Source of the DNA: Crotophaga sulcirostris
Lineage: Eukaryota > Chordata > Aves > Cuculiformes > Crotophagidae
Assembly: GCA_013397455.1 (NCBI GenBank)
Contig: VYZB01000526.1
Span: forward strand, 6,442 to 70,441
DNA length: 64,000 nucleotides
Reading direction: 5' to 3'
Shown here: positions 50,131-62,690 of the stretch, piece by piece
Layout of the letters: the number at the start of each line of letters is the position of its first letter
Position numbering within the stretch: position 1 is the first letter of the stretch
Program-made: the position numbers and the translations under genes
The notes under the pieces: generated by a model
Told to the model about the DNA's origin: nothing
Databases searched by the model: none
What the model saw: only the letters and a program-made list of their open reading frames with translations

Positions 50131-50912
50131 ATCATAAAATCATGAATGGTTTGGGTTGGAAGGGACCTTAAAAATCGCCCAGTTTCAAGCCCCCTGACAT
50201 GGGCAGGGACCCCTCCCACTCGATCAGGTTGCTCAAAGCCTCATCCAGTCTGGCCTTGAACACCTCCAGGGATGGGGCAGCCACAGCTTCCCTGGGTAAC
50301 CTGTGCCAGTGCCTCACCACCCTCATCATGAAGAATTTCTTCCTAATGTCCAATCTAAGTATTCCCCCTTCCAATTTAAAGCCTCATCCTATCACTACAT
50401 CCCTTTGTAAAAAGTCCCTCCCCAGCTTTCGTGTAGCCCCTTCAAGTACTGGAAGGCTACTGTGAGGTCTCCCTGGAGCCTTCTCTTCTCCAGGTTGAAC
50501 AACTCCAACTCTCCCAGCCTGTCCTCATAGCAGAGGTGCTCCAGCCCCCAAATAATCTCCATGGCTTCCTCTGGACACGTTCCAACAGTTCCATACCCTT
50601 CTTATGGTGGGGATTCCAGAACTGGACACAGGACTCCACGTGGGGTCTCACAAGAGCAGAGCAGAGGGGCTGAATCACCTCCCTCTGCCTTCTGGCCACA
50701 CTTCTTTTGATTCTGCCCAGGACACTGTTGGCTTTGTGGACTGTGAGCACACATTGCCAGCTCATGTTGAGCTTCTCATCAATCATTTCCCCAAGTCTTT
50801 CCCTGCAGGGCTGCTCTCAATCACGTCATCCTCCATCCTGTACTGAAGCAGTGGATTGCCCCGACCCAGGTGTAGGACCTTGCTCTTGGCCTTGTTGAAC
50901 CTCATGAGCCTT
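50131..50912 (-). mobile_element. CR1 fragment (~780 bp)
   Basis: It begins AATCATAAAATCATGAATGG and extends past CACACTTCTTTTGATTCTGC to the ccttgttgaacctcatgagc block, which encodes the antisense of the ORF2 C-terminal MRFNKAKSKVLHLGRGN. Confidence 0.95.
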
Positions 50913-52905
50913 TGCTCACAGCTGGACTGGGACTCTGTGCGACCCTTGGTCCATGAGCTGTAACCTCCGCCGTGCCCTGTCCTTGCTCTTCCTTCCTCTC
51001 TGCTGCTGCAAGTCAGAAAGAAACCTCTCCCAGGCCTTGCAGGCACCTTCTCCGTGCACATCTAGGATGAGAGGAGATGGGAAAATATTTCTGCTCAGAT
51101 GAAAGTGATGGAGATGAATCGCTGCATCATCTTGGTAGAGGCATTTATAACGTCTTCAAGCCCTGACTTGAGGTTTGGGATTCCAGAATTTAGCAGGACC
51201 TGACTTATTTTGTGTTTCTTCTGGCTGTGACTGCAGATTTCAATCCTGCTGTCAACTCTCCACATCCCTTTGAACGAACGTCCCCATCCGAGTCCAGGCC
51301 AATACCCACACTGCACTGACATCCACAGCTGCTGCCCCATGCCAGGAGGACAACCCAAAGCCAGGCTCAGCTGAAGTCCCAGCATCTTCCCCATCACCTT
51401 GCAGCATTTTCCTAGGGAGGATTTTCCGTATCCCAGCACCCAGGCTTCAGCAGGAAAAGTACCAGGCAAGACGACTCCTCCAGAGCAGACAGGTTTCCAT
51501 CAGAAATGCAAGGACAAGCATTAATCCTGGGGCTCCGTGGAGTCAGGATATGACAAGCACTGGAATGAGCTCAAGGCAGGGAGCAGCTCCCCAGCATAAT
51601 CCCCAACCCATCTCCTCCCCCTAGCCCCACCACCTCTCTCCATCACCCCACAGCCTGTCTCCCCACCCCTCTGCCAGCCTCAGGGATGGAGAGTAGAGCT
51701 GCTCCCCCCTCAGACAGTGCTCTTCCAAAGGACAAGACCCATCCCACAACTGGGGTGATACCTGGTAGCGTTTCAAACTAAAAAACCTGGAATTAAAAAT
51801 ACAGACATGAAGATGCTTTCTGACTGTTTTGCAAGCACTGAAACCACATGCCAAGCTCTGGGGAGCCTGTGGAGCGAACCCCACCAGGATGTCCCTGCTC
51901 TCCTGCACCCCAGCTGCTCCTGATCCTGTCCCCAGGCTTTGCAGGGCTCAGGGAAGGGCTGTGGATACCAGGCTCACCTGGGGAACTGAAAAGTGGTGAG
52001 CAAGGAGCAGCTGATGGATCGGCCGAGCTGCTGCCAGCAATTTCATGCAGGGTAAATCCATTTATCACCCCAGCATGAGGAGGGGAGTCACTGGCAGCAC
52101 AAGGCGCCTGCAGATGAGCACATCTGTCACTGGCAGGCAGGGGGGACTCCAGGGCCTCCCCTGTACCAGAAAGCCCTGGACAGTATCCTGATTACCAGGG
52201 AGAGGCACTGGTTTGGGGATGGGGTTGCAGTGAAGGATCACAGCTTGTGATGCCCCCTGAAGCTTCATCTTCCTCCTTGCCTCAGGACATGGCCCAGGTT
52301 GACAGTGGGATGGAGATGGTGCACGAGGCAGTATCACAAATGATGCAGTCAAGTGTGGTGCAAATCAGTAGGTGTGGGAGGGACAGGGCTGCCACACTCC
52401 AGGCAGGGCCCACCGGTGGCTCAAGGGCTCCTTGGATGCCTGTGGAATCTGGGGCTGATGCACCCAAGAGGGCACCTAAGGCTGAGCCAGGTCTTTTGAG
52501 ACTTGTCTCCCTCATGGGTCACAGGCAAGACTTTCCATCTTCAGGGCTTGGCAATGGTTTCTCAGCTTCTTATCTCCCTGCAGTTCACCAAAACCCCACT
52601 GGAAAAAAGATAAATCAACACACAATGCTCCGAGACGCATCTCTTCTACCCTTTGTATGTTGTCCTCTGCTGTTCCCTCTCTGCAGCTGCAGAGGCTACA
52701 ATTTCCATTCCTCCCTGGATAGCCTCCAAGGGGCAGGTTCAAAGCCAGATGGGCACAGGACGAGCAGAATGGAGCCCCCAGCAGCCAATTCCAGGCGGCA
52801 TCGCAGCAAATTCCCTTCCAGCTCTGCACGTGTGTGCAAGGTGCATGCTTGGAACATGCCACGAACAGAGCCTTGCTGCAGGCACGCACGTGGGGCTGCC
52901 ATCCA
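50913..52905. other. Intergenic sequence, nothing recognised
   Basis: About 2 kb of unique GC-moderate sequence. A long plus-strand frame starting at 52247 is discussed under findings. Confidence 0.5.
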
Positions 52906-52985
52906 TAGAGTCAGAGAATGGTTTGGGTTGGTAAAGACCTTTAAGACCGTGGAGTCCAACCACAGATCTAGCTCTGCCAAGTCTG
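52906..52985 (-). mobile_element. Short CR1 3'-tip fragment
   Basis: ATAGAGTCAGAGAATGGTTT then gaccgtggagtccaaccaca, a variant 3' end. Confidence 0.85.
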
Positions 52986-53958
52986 CCTCTACACCTTGTC
53001 CCCCTGAGTGTGCAACTGCGCTCTATTTTTCTGCACGTGGGAAGATGCTGCGTGTGCAAATCCGTATGCAGATGTTCTTGTGCAATCCCTCTGGGCCTTT
53101 TTTGGGGGGTGCCTCACATGCTGATGAGGTTCAGGCTGTTATGGCATTTGTTCCTTTAAGAGGAAGCTGCTTTTCAGCAGAGTTTGCAATTTGTAGCGTG
53201 CAATGTTAAGGCTGCAGTGGGAATTGCTCTCTGATATTGAACAGGTAAATAAAGCACGGCTTGGAAAAAAAAGCCTCTAAAAATGGGCTTCGTGAGGCAA
53301 CTTTCCCTGGGGTGTCCTTAACCCACAGCCTTCCTCTCCACCCCAGACCACAGCGGGGGACTGCCATGCCCACAGCAGGAAGACCTGAGCAGCCCTCAAT
53401 CCTTTTGAACCCTTCCCTCATCCCTCTGCATCCTGAGAACATAAAGTGCTTGTGCAAGACGCAGGTCAGAAAGTGCAAGACCAGAGAGGTCCAGACCGAC
53501 AGGGTGGTGATGAGCAGGATTGGTCCTAGAGACCCAGGCACCCTCAAACCACCCCATGGGGCTGCATTGCTATGGGAGCAGCTTCAGAAGGGGCAAGTTC
53601 TGGATTCCAGAGACCAAAGGTGTCTGCAGAGCATGTCCAACACAACCCCTGTGTCCTGCAGCACCATCAGAGGTCTGAACCCCTTTCTGCAACCGAGGTG
53701 CAGGGTAGGGATGAGCCCCATTTCCCAGAGCATCTGGTAGAAGAAAGGGCTCTTTTTCAGGAGCAGCCCTGCTGGGAAATGAGTCCCAGCATCTGGTCTT
53801 CTTCCCATGAGCAACACTGCTCATGTTACCCCCCTTCTGACCCCTCCCTGCAGGGTCTCGACCTTGTGCCCAACCCTGCTTAATGCAGGGCTCACTAATG
53901 ATAAGCAAGGAAGGATTTTTTGTGGCATCCAGATTTGCATGAATTTAAGACAGAACCA
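52986..53958. other. Intergenic sequence, nothing recognised
   Basis: Unique sequence without gene or repeat signature. Confidence 0.5.
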
Positions 53959-54512
53959 GAGAATCACTGAACGGTTTGGGTTGGAAGGGACATTAAAGCC
54001 CACCCAGCTCCACCCCCCCTGCCATAGGCAGGGACACCTCCCACTGGATCAGGGTGCTCAAAGCCCCATCCAACCTGGCGTTGAACACCTCCAGGGGATG
54101 GGGCATCCACGACTTCCCTGGGCAACCTGGGCCAGGGCCTCACGACGCTCATCATGAAGAATTTCTTCCTAATGTCTAATCTCAATCTTCCCCGTTTCTA
54201 TTTAAAGCCATTCCCCCTCATCCTATCACTGCATACCCTTATAAAAAGGTCCCTCCCCAGCTTTCTTTTAGGCACCCTTCAGGTACTGGAAGGCCCCTAT
54301 GAGGTCCCCCCAGAACCTTCTCTTCTCCAAGCTGAACAATCCCAACTCCCTCTGCTTGTCCTCATAGCTCCAGCTCTCGTATCATCTTTGTGGCCTCCTC
54401 TAGACCCATTCCAACAGTTCCATATCTTTCTTATGGTGGTGATTCCAGAACTGGACACAAAACTCTAAGTGAGGTCTCATGAGAGCAAAGGGTGAGAATC
54501 ACCTCCCTCGAC
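53959..54512 (-). mobile_element. CR1 fragment (~550 bp)
   Basis: It begins AGAATCACTGAACGGTTTGG and runs to the gagagcaaagggtgagaatc block. Confidence 0.95.
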
Positions 54513-54629
54513 CTCAAGAAAAGACTGGGTGATGTCTCCCAACATCACCACGCAAGTGTCACTTCTCATATTCCTGCAACTCCAAAAACCTTCAGCCAGG
54601 GAGGTCCCAGGTACCTGCCCCAGTACTAT

Positions 54630-54900
54630 ATTTATGGAGTAGCACTCATCCCCACGCTCATCCTTTCCCGATTTGATTCCCTCACTTTCTCCGTGTTCCT
54701 ACCTGATTGTAAAACGGTTACATCTCTGCTGAAAGGGATTCGTGGCCGGTAGTATATCAGGATTTTCACCTCCCCTCGGGGATCCATTTGCAGCATTATT
54801 GCTGTAAGGTAGATGGTTGTTACAGCACACCGGGCGGTCCTTACATGCAGCATTTGGACAGATTAAAAGTAGGTTTCCTTCAGAAATATTAAATGAAAGT
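54630..54900. promoter_or_regulatory. Repeat-free block, possible conserved non-coding element
   Basis: Unique sequence with scattered CpGs unlike its flanks: ATTTATGGAGTAGC, GATTGTAAAACGGTTAC, CGTGGCCGGTAGTATATCAG and GCATTATTGCTGTAAGG. No frame or RNA structure recognised. Constraint is a guess from texture. Confidence 0.2.
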
Positions 54901-55125
54901 ATTATTATTTTTTTTTAAAGAAAAAAGAAAAGAGAGGGAGGGGAAAATAAAGATGAAGACTCTCCAGAGCCTGAATAAATCTCCACCTGAAAAAGAAGGA
55001 GTTAGGAAATGGAGTTTGTTGCTTAGGAAAAATCTCAAAGAAATATGTTTTTTGGATGATCTTCTCTAAAAGCCCTTGAGTAAGGGATTGCAAGTCAGCT
55101 TTACACTTCCCTTCCTGGTCAACCA

Positions 55126-55957
55126 GAGGGACTTTGACAGTCTTGAAAGGTAGACCCGTGTGAACCTCATGAAGTTCAACGAAGCCAAGTGCAAGGCCCT
55201 GCACCTGGACCAGGGCAATCTCCAGCATGAACACAAGTTGGGTGGAGAATGGATTGAGAGTGGCCCCGAGGAGAAGGACTTGGGGTGCTGGTGGATGAGA
55301 AGCTCACCATGAACCAGCAATGTGTGTTTGCAGCCAGAAAGCCAACCGTGTCCTGGGCTGCATCCAAAATAGTATGACCAGCAGGACAAGGGTCATACTT
55401 GTCCTGGACAAGATTCTGCCCCTCTACTCTGCTCTTGTGAGACTTCACCTGGAGCCCTGCATTCAGTTCTGGAGTCCTCTAGCACAGGAAGGACATGGAT
55501 CTGTTAGAGTGAGTCCAGAGGAGGCCATGAAGATCATCCGAGCGCTGGAGCACCTCCCATATGAGGACAGACTGCAAGAGTTGGGGTTGTTCAGCCTGGA
55601 GAAGAGAAGGCTCTGAGAGACCTTAAAACAACCTTCCAGTACTTAAAAGGGGCTCCAGGAAAGCTGGGAAGGGGCTCTTGATCAAGTAGTGCAGGAATAG
55701 GACAAGGGGGAATGGTTTTAAGATGAAGGAGGGGAGGTTGAGATGAGATTTTAGGAAGAAATGTTTTCCTGTGAGGGTGGTGAGGCACAAACACAGGTTG
55801 CCCAGAGAAGCTGCGGCTGCCCCATCCCTGGAGGTGTTCAAGGCCAGGTCGGATGAGGCTTTGAGCAACCTGATCCAGTGGAAAGTGCTTGTTTAAGTTG
55901 ACTGAGGTAATGGTCTTTAAGGTCCCTTCCAAACTAAACCATTCCATGAATCTATCT
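55126..55957 (+). mobile_element. CR1 fragment (~830 bp)
   Basis: It starts at the ORF2 end (GTGAACCTCATGAAGTTCAA, then AAGTGCAAGGCCCTGCACCT) and ends AACCATTCCATGAATCTA. The preceding A-rich tract at 54900-54945 is unrelated. Confidence 0.95.
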
Positions 55958-57148
55958 GCAACTTCACTCTTGCAGAGCCGAGGATTTTATACAGGGCGGT
56001 GCAGAAGCCGTCGCTGCCTTGGGGCAAAGGAGTTTTGTGAATTCACTCTGGGTTTTTCCATCATAAACCCAAGGGAAATGGCACATGCAGAGGAAAGTGA
56101 GCACATTCTGCTCATGAGAACTTGCTGCTCTCCCTGCCAACACACAGCTGCAAGTCCAAAGAGCTCAGCAGAAAGGGTACAATCCCCACAGGGCTGCCAG
56201 TGGTCGTTGAGAAGTGAAGGCACATGGCGATGTGATGCCCCCACTTGCCCCAAAAGCATTGGTGCCCACCAGAGAGCCCACACCCATCCTCATGCATGGG
56301 ATTCTCATGTGTGTTTCAAGATGATGTGTGTGCGTGTGTAGTCCTCAGGAAGACTGGTGTTTGCTAAACCCTTGGGACCAGCACTATATACATCTCCTCA
56401 GATGCAAAGCCCAGTTGTCCCAGCATCTCCACTTGGCACTCCATGCTGTTTACCAGCCATTCCCCATCACCTCTGCTCCTAACATGGTTCCTACTGAGCA
56501 GTTGCACAGCAAGGCTCATCACAGACCTTGATGTCCCAAAGAAATACAGGCTTAATCCTCCTAGGCCACTGGGGAGCCAAGGCAGTGATGGAAGAAAGAC
56601 AATTCCACGTCCAGAAACAGTTCTTCTTGAAAGGACAAAGATGTTTGCTGTCCCTAGGGTGATGGACATCAAGGTGGGGTTACCGTAAGAGGCTGGAACC
56701 ATGGGCAGACTTGGCTCTGGGCTTGACCTCAGTGATACTTTCCTTAGTGGAGCTGGATAAGGACTCCACTAGTACCAGGACTGGTCAATACGCCTCGCTG
56801 CGATCAATGGGCAAGCGGCAGTAATTACATTTCCAAGATCAAATGGCCACATAAATGTTTCATCTGAGTAAACGTTGTGTTGTTGGGTGTGTTGATGTAT
56901 TGAGTTTTGTTTTTTTTTTTTCTTTTGGTTCTCCTTTCTGCACATGTTGTGGGCGTCTGAGTGGATCCCATCAATCCAGACTAAGAGGTGCTGCTAAGGA
57001 GAAGTGGAGCCTTGCCTTGACATCCAGGGGCCCCCACCCCAAAATCATCTTCACATGCTGTGGGGCAACCAGCTGTGTGCTCTAATCCTGTCCTCCTGCA
57101 GCCCTGGCTGCAATGCACAGCAGAAACATGGGCAAATAGGCAGGTGAA
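55958..57148. other. Intergenic sequence; compact CpG/TAATTA patch at 56785-56870
   Basis: Mostly nothing recognised. At 56785-56870, CAATACGCCTCGCTGCGATC and GGCAGTAATTACATTTCCAA form an unusually CpG-rich, homeodomain-bearing patch without repeat similarity. Confidence 0.3.
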
Positions 57149-57645
57149 TCATAGAATAGAATCATAGAACGGTTTGGGTTGGAAGGGACCTTGAAGATCA
57201 TCCAGTTCCAACCCCCTGCCACAGGCAGGGACACCTCCCATTAGACCAGGCTGCTCAAGACCCCATCCAACTTGGCATCCAATACCTCCAGGGATGGGGC
57301 ATCCACAGCTTCTCTGGGCAACCTGTGTCAGTCTCTCACCACCCTCACTATGAAGAATTTCTTCCTAATGTCTCATCTAAACCTTCCCCCTTCCAATTTA
57401 AAGCCATTCCCCCTCATCCTATCACTACAAGCCCTTGGACAAAGTCCCTGCCCAGATTTCTTGTAGCCCTTTTCAGTACTGCAAACCTGCTCTAAGGTCT
57501 TCCTGGAGCCTTCTCTTCTCCAGGCTGAACAGTCCCAACTCTCTCAGCCTGTCCTCATAGCCCTCTGATCATCTTTATAGCCCTCCTCTGGACCCATTCC
57601 AACAGGTCCATATCCCTCTTATGCTGGGGATTCCAGAACTGGACA
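57149..57645 (-). mobile_element. CR1 fragment (~500 bp)
   Basis: It begins TCATAGAATAGAATCATAGA and runs to the ttccagaactggacaagggc block. Confidence 0.95.
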
Positions 57646-58039
57646 AGGGCGTACCTTCACCGATGTATCTGCCAGGATCACGGAATCACTCTGACGTGTC
57701 TGGGCTGGCTCTAACCTTGCTTGTTGACTGCCTTCCTACAATCTCCCAGCCTCTCTGAAGGTTCTGGCAACAGAGCTGAAGCCATACCTATTTTTGCACC
57801 AGTCCAGGGTAGGTGGACACTGGCTACACTGATACACCTGGCTGTGATGGGGACAAATCCTGAAGGACCTGATGCAACTCAGCCACTGACCGTGATGCTT
57901 ACTCCTCCAGTCCCACCATGGTCCACGGGGGGTTTGTGACCTCCATCCTGCAGACTGCCCTGCTGGCTGTCGGATCACCTAATTTTTGGACCAACAGTAC
58001 TTGGACATTTGCATCCCCCTATTTCTCAGCAGCTGGACA
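57646..58039. other. Intergenic sequence, nothing recognised
   Basis: Unique sequence. Confidence 0.5.
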
Positions 58040-58106
58040 TGACCAGGAGTTGGACTTGTTGATCCTTATGGGTCCCTTCCAACTCAGGACATTCTATGAT
58101 TCTGTG
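58040..58106 (+). mobile_element. Short CR1 3'-tip fragment
   Basis: GGACTTGTTGATCCTTATGG and then CATTCTATGATTCTGTG. Confidence 0.85.
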
Positions 58107-60892
58107 TCCCCCAGTAGCTCTACTTGGAAACATCCTCCCTATCTACTGCTTCTCCCTTCCCCTGCCATCCAATGCCAGGCTGTTTTGCACAGCAAAGCAG
58201 AAGAAACCTGAGAAGCTTTTAAGGACACAACATAACCACCTGGATCTGTTTCACCCTGGAGATGAGCCCCCAAAGCATTTCCTTTCCGGATGCTTCAACT
58301 CTTTTCTGACACCACTGACCTCTAGGCTGTGAAGTGCCAACAATAAAGAACCATAGGAAAAGGAGCTGGTTTCTTCCAGCACCAAACAAGAACCTTTACG
58401 TAGCTCAGGGAATGGGCTGACCCCATCCCTACTGCTCCTCATAACTTATTTTTCTTACCCCTGGGCACTGGGATGTGATTCTGGTGGGGTGCAAGGAGCA
58501 AAGCCCCTCCAGACTGCATGAGATCTCTTTAGAGGAAAAAGGATAGAGAAGCCATGAATACCACTTCTCATGTCCAAGGAAATCAGGAAATGTTTTTCCA
58601 CAATTGTTCAGTGGAGAAAAAGATAAAAGTCATGTTTTGGATACATTTGAGTCTAGAAAGGAGGCTGGAATTCAGGCGTTTTCCATATTTAGGAAGCCCA
58701 GTCTCATTCTCCTGTTGGGCAGTCTTTATCTTTGACAACATCACAGAACCAGGGCTTTAGTATTCAGCAAAAGAAGTGCCTGTTGAGGACAACAAGACTG
58801 CCTGTGATCAACCCAGTGCCTTTTTTCTTCCACATCTGCTCATGCCATAGACTGGGACTCCGGTGACCCACGCGTGATGCTCCCTGGTGCCTCACCTGTC
58901 CCATATTTGTTCCTAATCCAGGTGCAGGGACAAGTCCACCCCAAACTCCTTGCACATCTTGCTTGCCCTTTTCCTTCCACTCCACCCCTGCCACACCACG
59001 CTGCGTGTGGCATCCTGGCGTGCCAGCCCCATGTGGTCTCTGCGGGAGCATCGACCTTGAGAAGTCCCCCAGAAGCTGCTGAGGAGCCAGTTCCTGAGCT
59101 GCTGACTTGGTGCACTGGCTGCCTTCATGCACGGAGGCATTTTGGGGCCAGCTTCCCCACCTGGGCCCTGGAGCTGAAATCCAACACCCAGTTGACCCTT
59201 GGAAGGAGGCTCATTGTCCTGTTCTGCCAGGGAGGAGCTGCACTGCAGAGAGCTGGGATGATGCTCCCAGAGCTCCTGTCTGCAGTGCGATCAGTCCAGG
59301 CTTTCAAGCTTTCCCATATATTTTTCAGACCCACTTTTACCAAGCAAGAAAAGAATGACCCTTATCTGCACAAAACCCCTTGGGCCTTGATGGGGTTTAA
59401 CTATCACTTCCCTCAGTGCATCAGCCAAGATCATGACCATCTCCTTGTACAAGTCCTGGAACAAAAAGAAAGACCCTTAGAGCCAGTAGAGATGGGCACA
59501 TATTTTCCCTTGTTGTTTGGCAAAACAACATAAAATAAAATGAAATTGTCAACTATTTCATGCACATGGCTGAGAATGGAGCTTTCATTCCATATAACAG
59601 ACTCCAGAACATCCTATCTGCATGCACAGGAGCTGCCTGCAGATTCCTTATGGGGCTGCTCTGCATGGAGGGAATACACCCTGCCAAGGCAGAAATAAAG
59701 CAAAACTCCCATGTGCTCCTCCATGGGACGTGTTCCTGCAACATCTCTAGGCTGAGGACTAATAGGAGTAGGAGAGAGGGAAGATACAGCACCCACTGTG
59801 CTACACCTGACCCCACAAGAGATGGGGAGGACGCTTGTAGGGTAGATTCAGCCGTGCTGACAAAGCAAGGTGTGAGAAGCTGAGCTGAGTGACCTGAGCT
59901 GCCTCATCCATCCTTCCACCCCTTTTCAAAGCCCCAGGAGACAAAATTCCCTGGTGCCTCAGCCCCAAGGTGGAGACCAGTACATCAGAGTCACCCCTTT
60001 CATTTTCTTCCTTACTCCTACTCCCTGAACCCATCAGTCTGTGCCTGCCCTTAGGAGACAACATACACCCAAGGACAGTGAAGGAGTTGTTGGCCAGTGC
60101 TGTAGGGACACCCTGCATTTCAGGAGTCCCAATGAGCCAGTGAATGGCACTTGCAGGGCTTCCTTCAACTTGGGTACCACCAACAGCTTTGTCCCATCCA
60201 TGCAGGCTGCTGGTGGTGTTAGATCATCATAAACACCCTAACCACTTCACTGCAGCTTCCCTTCCCATGCCCCGTTCTTCTCTCTACCCTGTAGAATTTC
60301 TTAAACAGCGTGAACCTGCTATTTGCCTAATTTGGTCCTGACTTAATGAACAGGGCTACTAATTAAATTTCCTTCTCCATCACTCAGGCATTTTCTGCCT
60401 CTACCAGTGAATCCTCCTCCATGAAGACAACTGAAATTGGAGACTGACCAGCCCTCACCCCCACCATCCTGCCACATGCCAACTTGAAGTTTTCTTCTTT
60501 AATAGCAAACTTCAAATGTCTTTCTCACAAAGCCACACGGACTTTCAGGTTCTCCTTGCAGGAAACATTTTCAGTGCCACTTCTTTCTGAAGACTTGAAA
60601 AACTTCATCAAAAGCACACACTTGCCAAGGTAGCCTCCTTTTAGTTTTTTATCAGCAAGAGGATGTCAAGAACAATTTCCAACCATCCTTGCTTGAAGGG
60701 AGCTTTGTAACAGCACTTATTTCTCTCTTTGCAACATGAAGAAGCCCACAGTGAAGTGGGGTGCTAAGGAGGGATGTAGTAAGAGACAGGTTCCACTGGG
60801 CCAACAAACCAACCAGCACCAGGATTGCAGGTGGTGCTCAGTCTTGGCAGCAACATCTCCCAGGCAGCTCCAAGACTGACATGAAGCACAGA
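58107..60892. other. Intergenic sequence, nothing recognised
   Basis: About 2.8 kb of unique sequence. The 219-codon frame at 58874-59533 has no recognisable motif, no splice context and no repeat, and is treated as chance. Confidence 0.45.
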
Positions 60893-61236
60893 ACCATAGA
60901 ATGGTTTGGGTTGGAAGGGACCTTAAATATCATCCAGTTCCAACCTCCCTGCCACAGGTAGGGACACCTTCCATTAGACCAGGCTGCTCAAGACCCCATC
61001 CAACTTCACCTTCAACACCTTCAGGGATGGGTCAGCCACGACTTCCCTGGGCAACCTGTGCCAGTCTCTCACCACCCTCATCGTGAAGCATTTCTTCCTA
61101 ATGTCTAATCTAAATCTTCCCCCTTCCAATTTAGAGCCATTCCCTCTCATCCTATCACTACAGCCCTTTGTAAAAAGTCCCTCCCCAGCTTTCCTGTAGG
61201 ACCCCTTCAGGTAGTGGAAGGCCCCTGATCCGCAGC
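60893..61236 (-). mobile_element. CR1 fragment
   Basis: It begins ACCATAGAATGGTTTGGGTT and runs to the tcaggtagtggaaggcccct block. Confidence 0.95.
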
Positions 61237-61629
61237 TCCCAGACTGATGAGCAAGGGCTCCCTTACTTAACAAGAAGTGGACAGTGGGGAAGGGAGGAGG
61301 GCTCTTTCTGAAGGCACTGCAATCAGTATCATCATAATTCAGAGAATTGTGCCCAGGTCCTCTGCTCAAAACCAAGTTTCCATCACCCCATATCCACCAA
61401 AGAGAGTGAATTTTAAGGGCTTACCAAAACGAACACCATCCCAACATCTCAGAGCCACAGGACAGGATGCTGCTGCCCTGATCTGTCTAAAACCAAAGAA
61501 ATAAATGGCCCTAAATCACAGCTGAATTAGGGCAGGCAGGGAGCAACCAAGAAAGAATGAAACCCCAGCAGCTGGCTTGATAACTTCACCCCTTAAGCAG
61601 TCACTAAAAAGAGCCCCCACCCTCCAGGC

Positions 61630-62080
61630 TCCTTCCCCATGTTGCTGTATTGAAATAATTAGCTTCCACTTCTAAATTAATTTTTTTCCAATGCCCAGAA
61701 GGTCAAAGTTTAGCCCGTCCAAAAAATAATAAAATAAAAATAATACTAGTAAAAAAATCCTCTCTCTGCTTTGCTGGCAGAAAACAGCAGGGGGTGAGGG
61801 GTAAGGGAAAAAAAATCAATTTAAGCTTGGGTCAGCGGTGTGTGCGAGAGAGACCTTTAGAGCAATGGAGATTAATTTAGTAGGAAAGAGAAGGCAGAAT
61901 GGAAAAGCAAGGAGGGGGGAGAGAAGAGGAGAGAGCCCAGCCCTGCTCTAGGTTTGTCAGGGACAGGTTCGGGATGTGCTTGCTCTCTCTTTAATAAGAT
62001 CCCAGCGTGGCCTGATGAAATTAATCACTGCTTCGTTAGTACACAGATGCAAAAGTGCCAAGTCAGTTGCTGTACTAGAG
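61630..62080. promoter_or_regulatory. Candidate distal regulatory element
   Basis: A repeat-free block with AATAATTAGC (about 61655), AGGTCAAAGTTTA (61700-61712, DR1/HNF4-like), GATTAATTTAG (about 61870) and GATGAAATTAATCACTG (from 62014), plus A-rich runs. Function is inferred from motif density. Confidence 0.3.
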
Positions 62081-62157
62081 GAAAAATCCGAGGAGCTTCC
62101 AGCCTGCTGCTCTGTCCCAGAGACACCATCCCCAGGGATGGGAGATAGGGGTGCCTA

Positions 62158-62690
62158 GATACTCCCACCTGGAGTCCTGTGTCCAGTTCTGCAATCTCCA
62201 ACATAAGAATGATAAGGAACTGTTGGAATGGGTCCAGAGGAGGCCACGAAGATGATCCAAGGGCTGGAGCACCTCTGCTATGAGGTCAGGTTGAGAGAGT
62301 TGGGATTGTTCAGCCTGGAGAAGGGAAGCCTCCAGGGAGACCTTAGAGCAGCTTTCCAGTATTGAAAGGGGCTCCAGGAATCTGGGGAGGGGCTCTTGAT
62401 CAGGGAGTAGAGGGATAGGATAAGGGGGAATGGTTTTCAGCTTCAGGAGGGGAAACTGAGATGAGATCTTAGGAAGAAATTCTTTCCTGTGAGGGTGGTG
62501 AGACATTGGCACAGGTTGCCCAGGGAAGCTGTGGCTGCCCCATCCCTGGAGGTGTTCAAGGCCAGGTTGGATGGGTCCTTGGTCTAGTGGGAGGTGTCCC
62601 TGCCCATAGCAGGAGAGTTGGAACTGGATGGTCTTTCAGTTCCCTTCCAACCCGAACCATTTTATGATTCTGTGTTTCTCTGTGATCTTT
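62158..62690 (+). mobile_element. CR1 fragment (~530 bp)
   Basis: It starts at the cacctggagtcctgtgtcca block and ends AACCATTTTATGATTCTGTG. Confidence 0.95.

Noticed and set aside
58874..59533. 219-codon plus-strand frame as a gene
   Set aside because: No recognisable domain, no neighbouring exons, and large open frames also occur on the opposite strand of the same GC-rich stretch.
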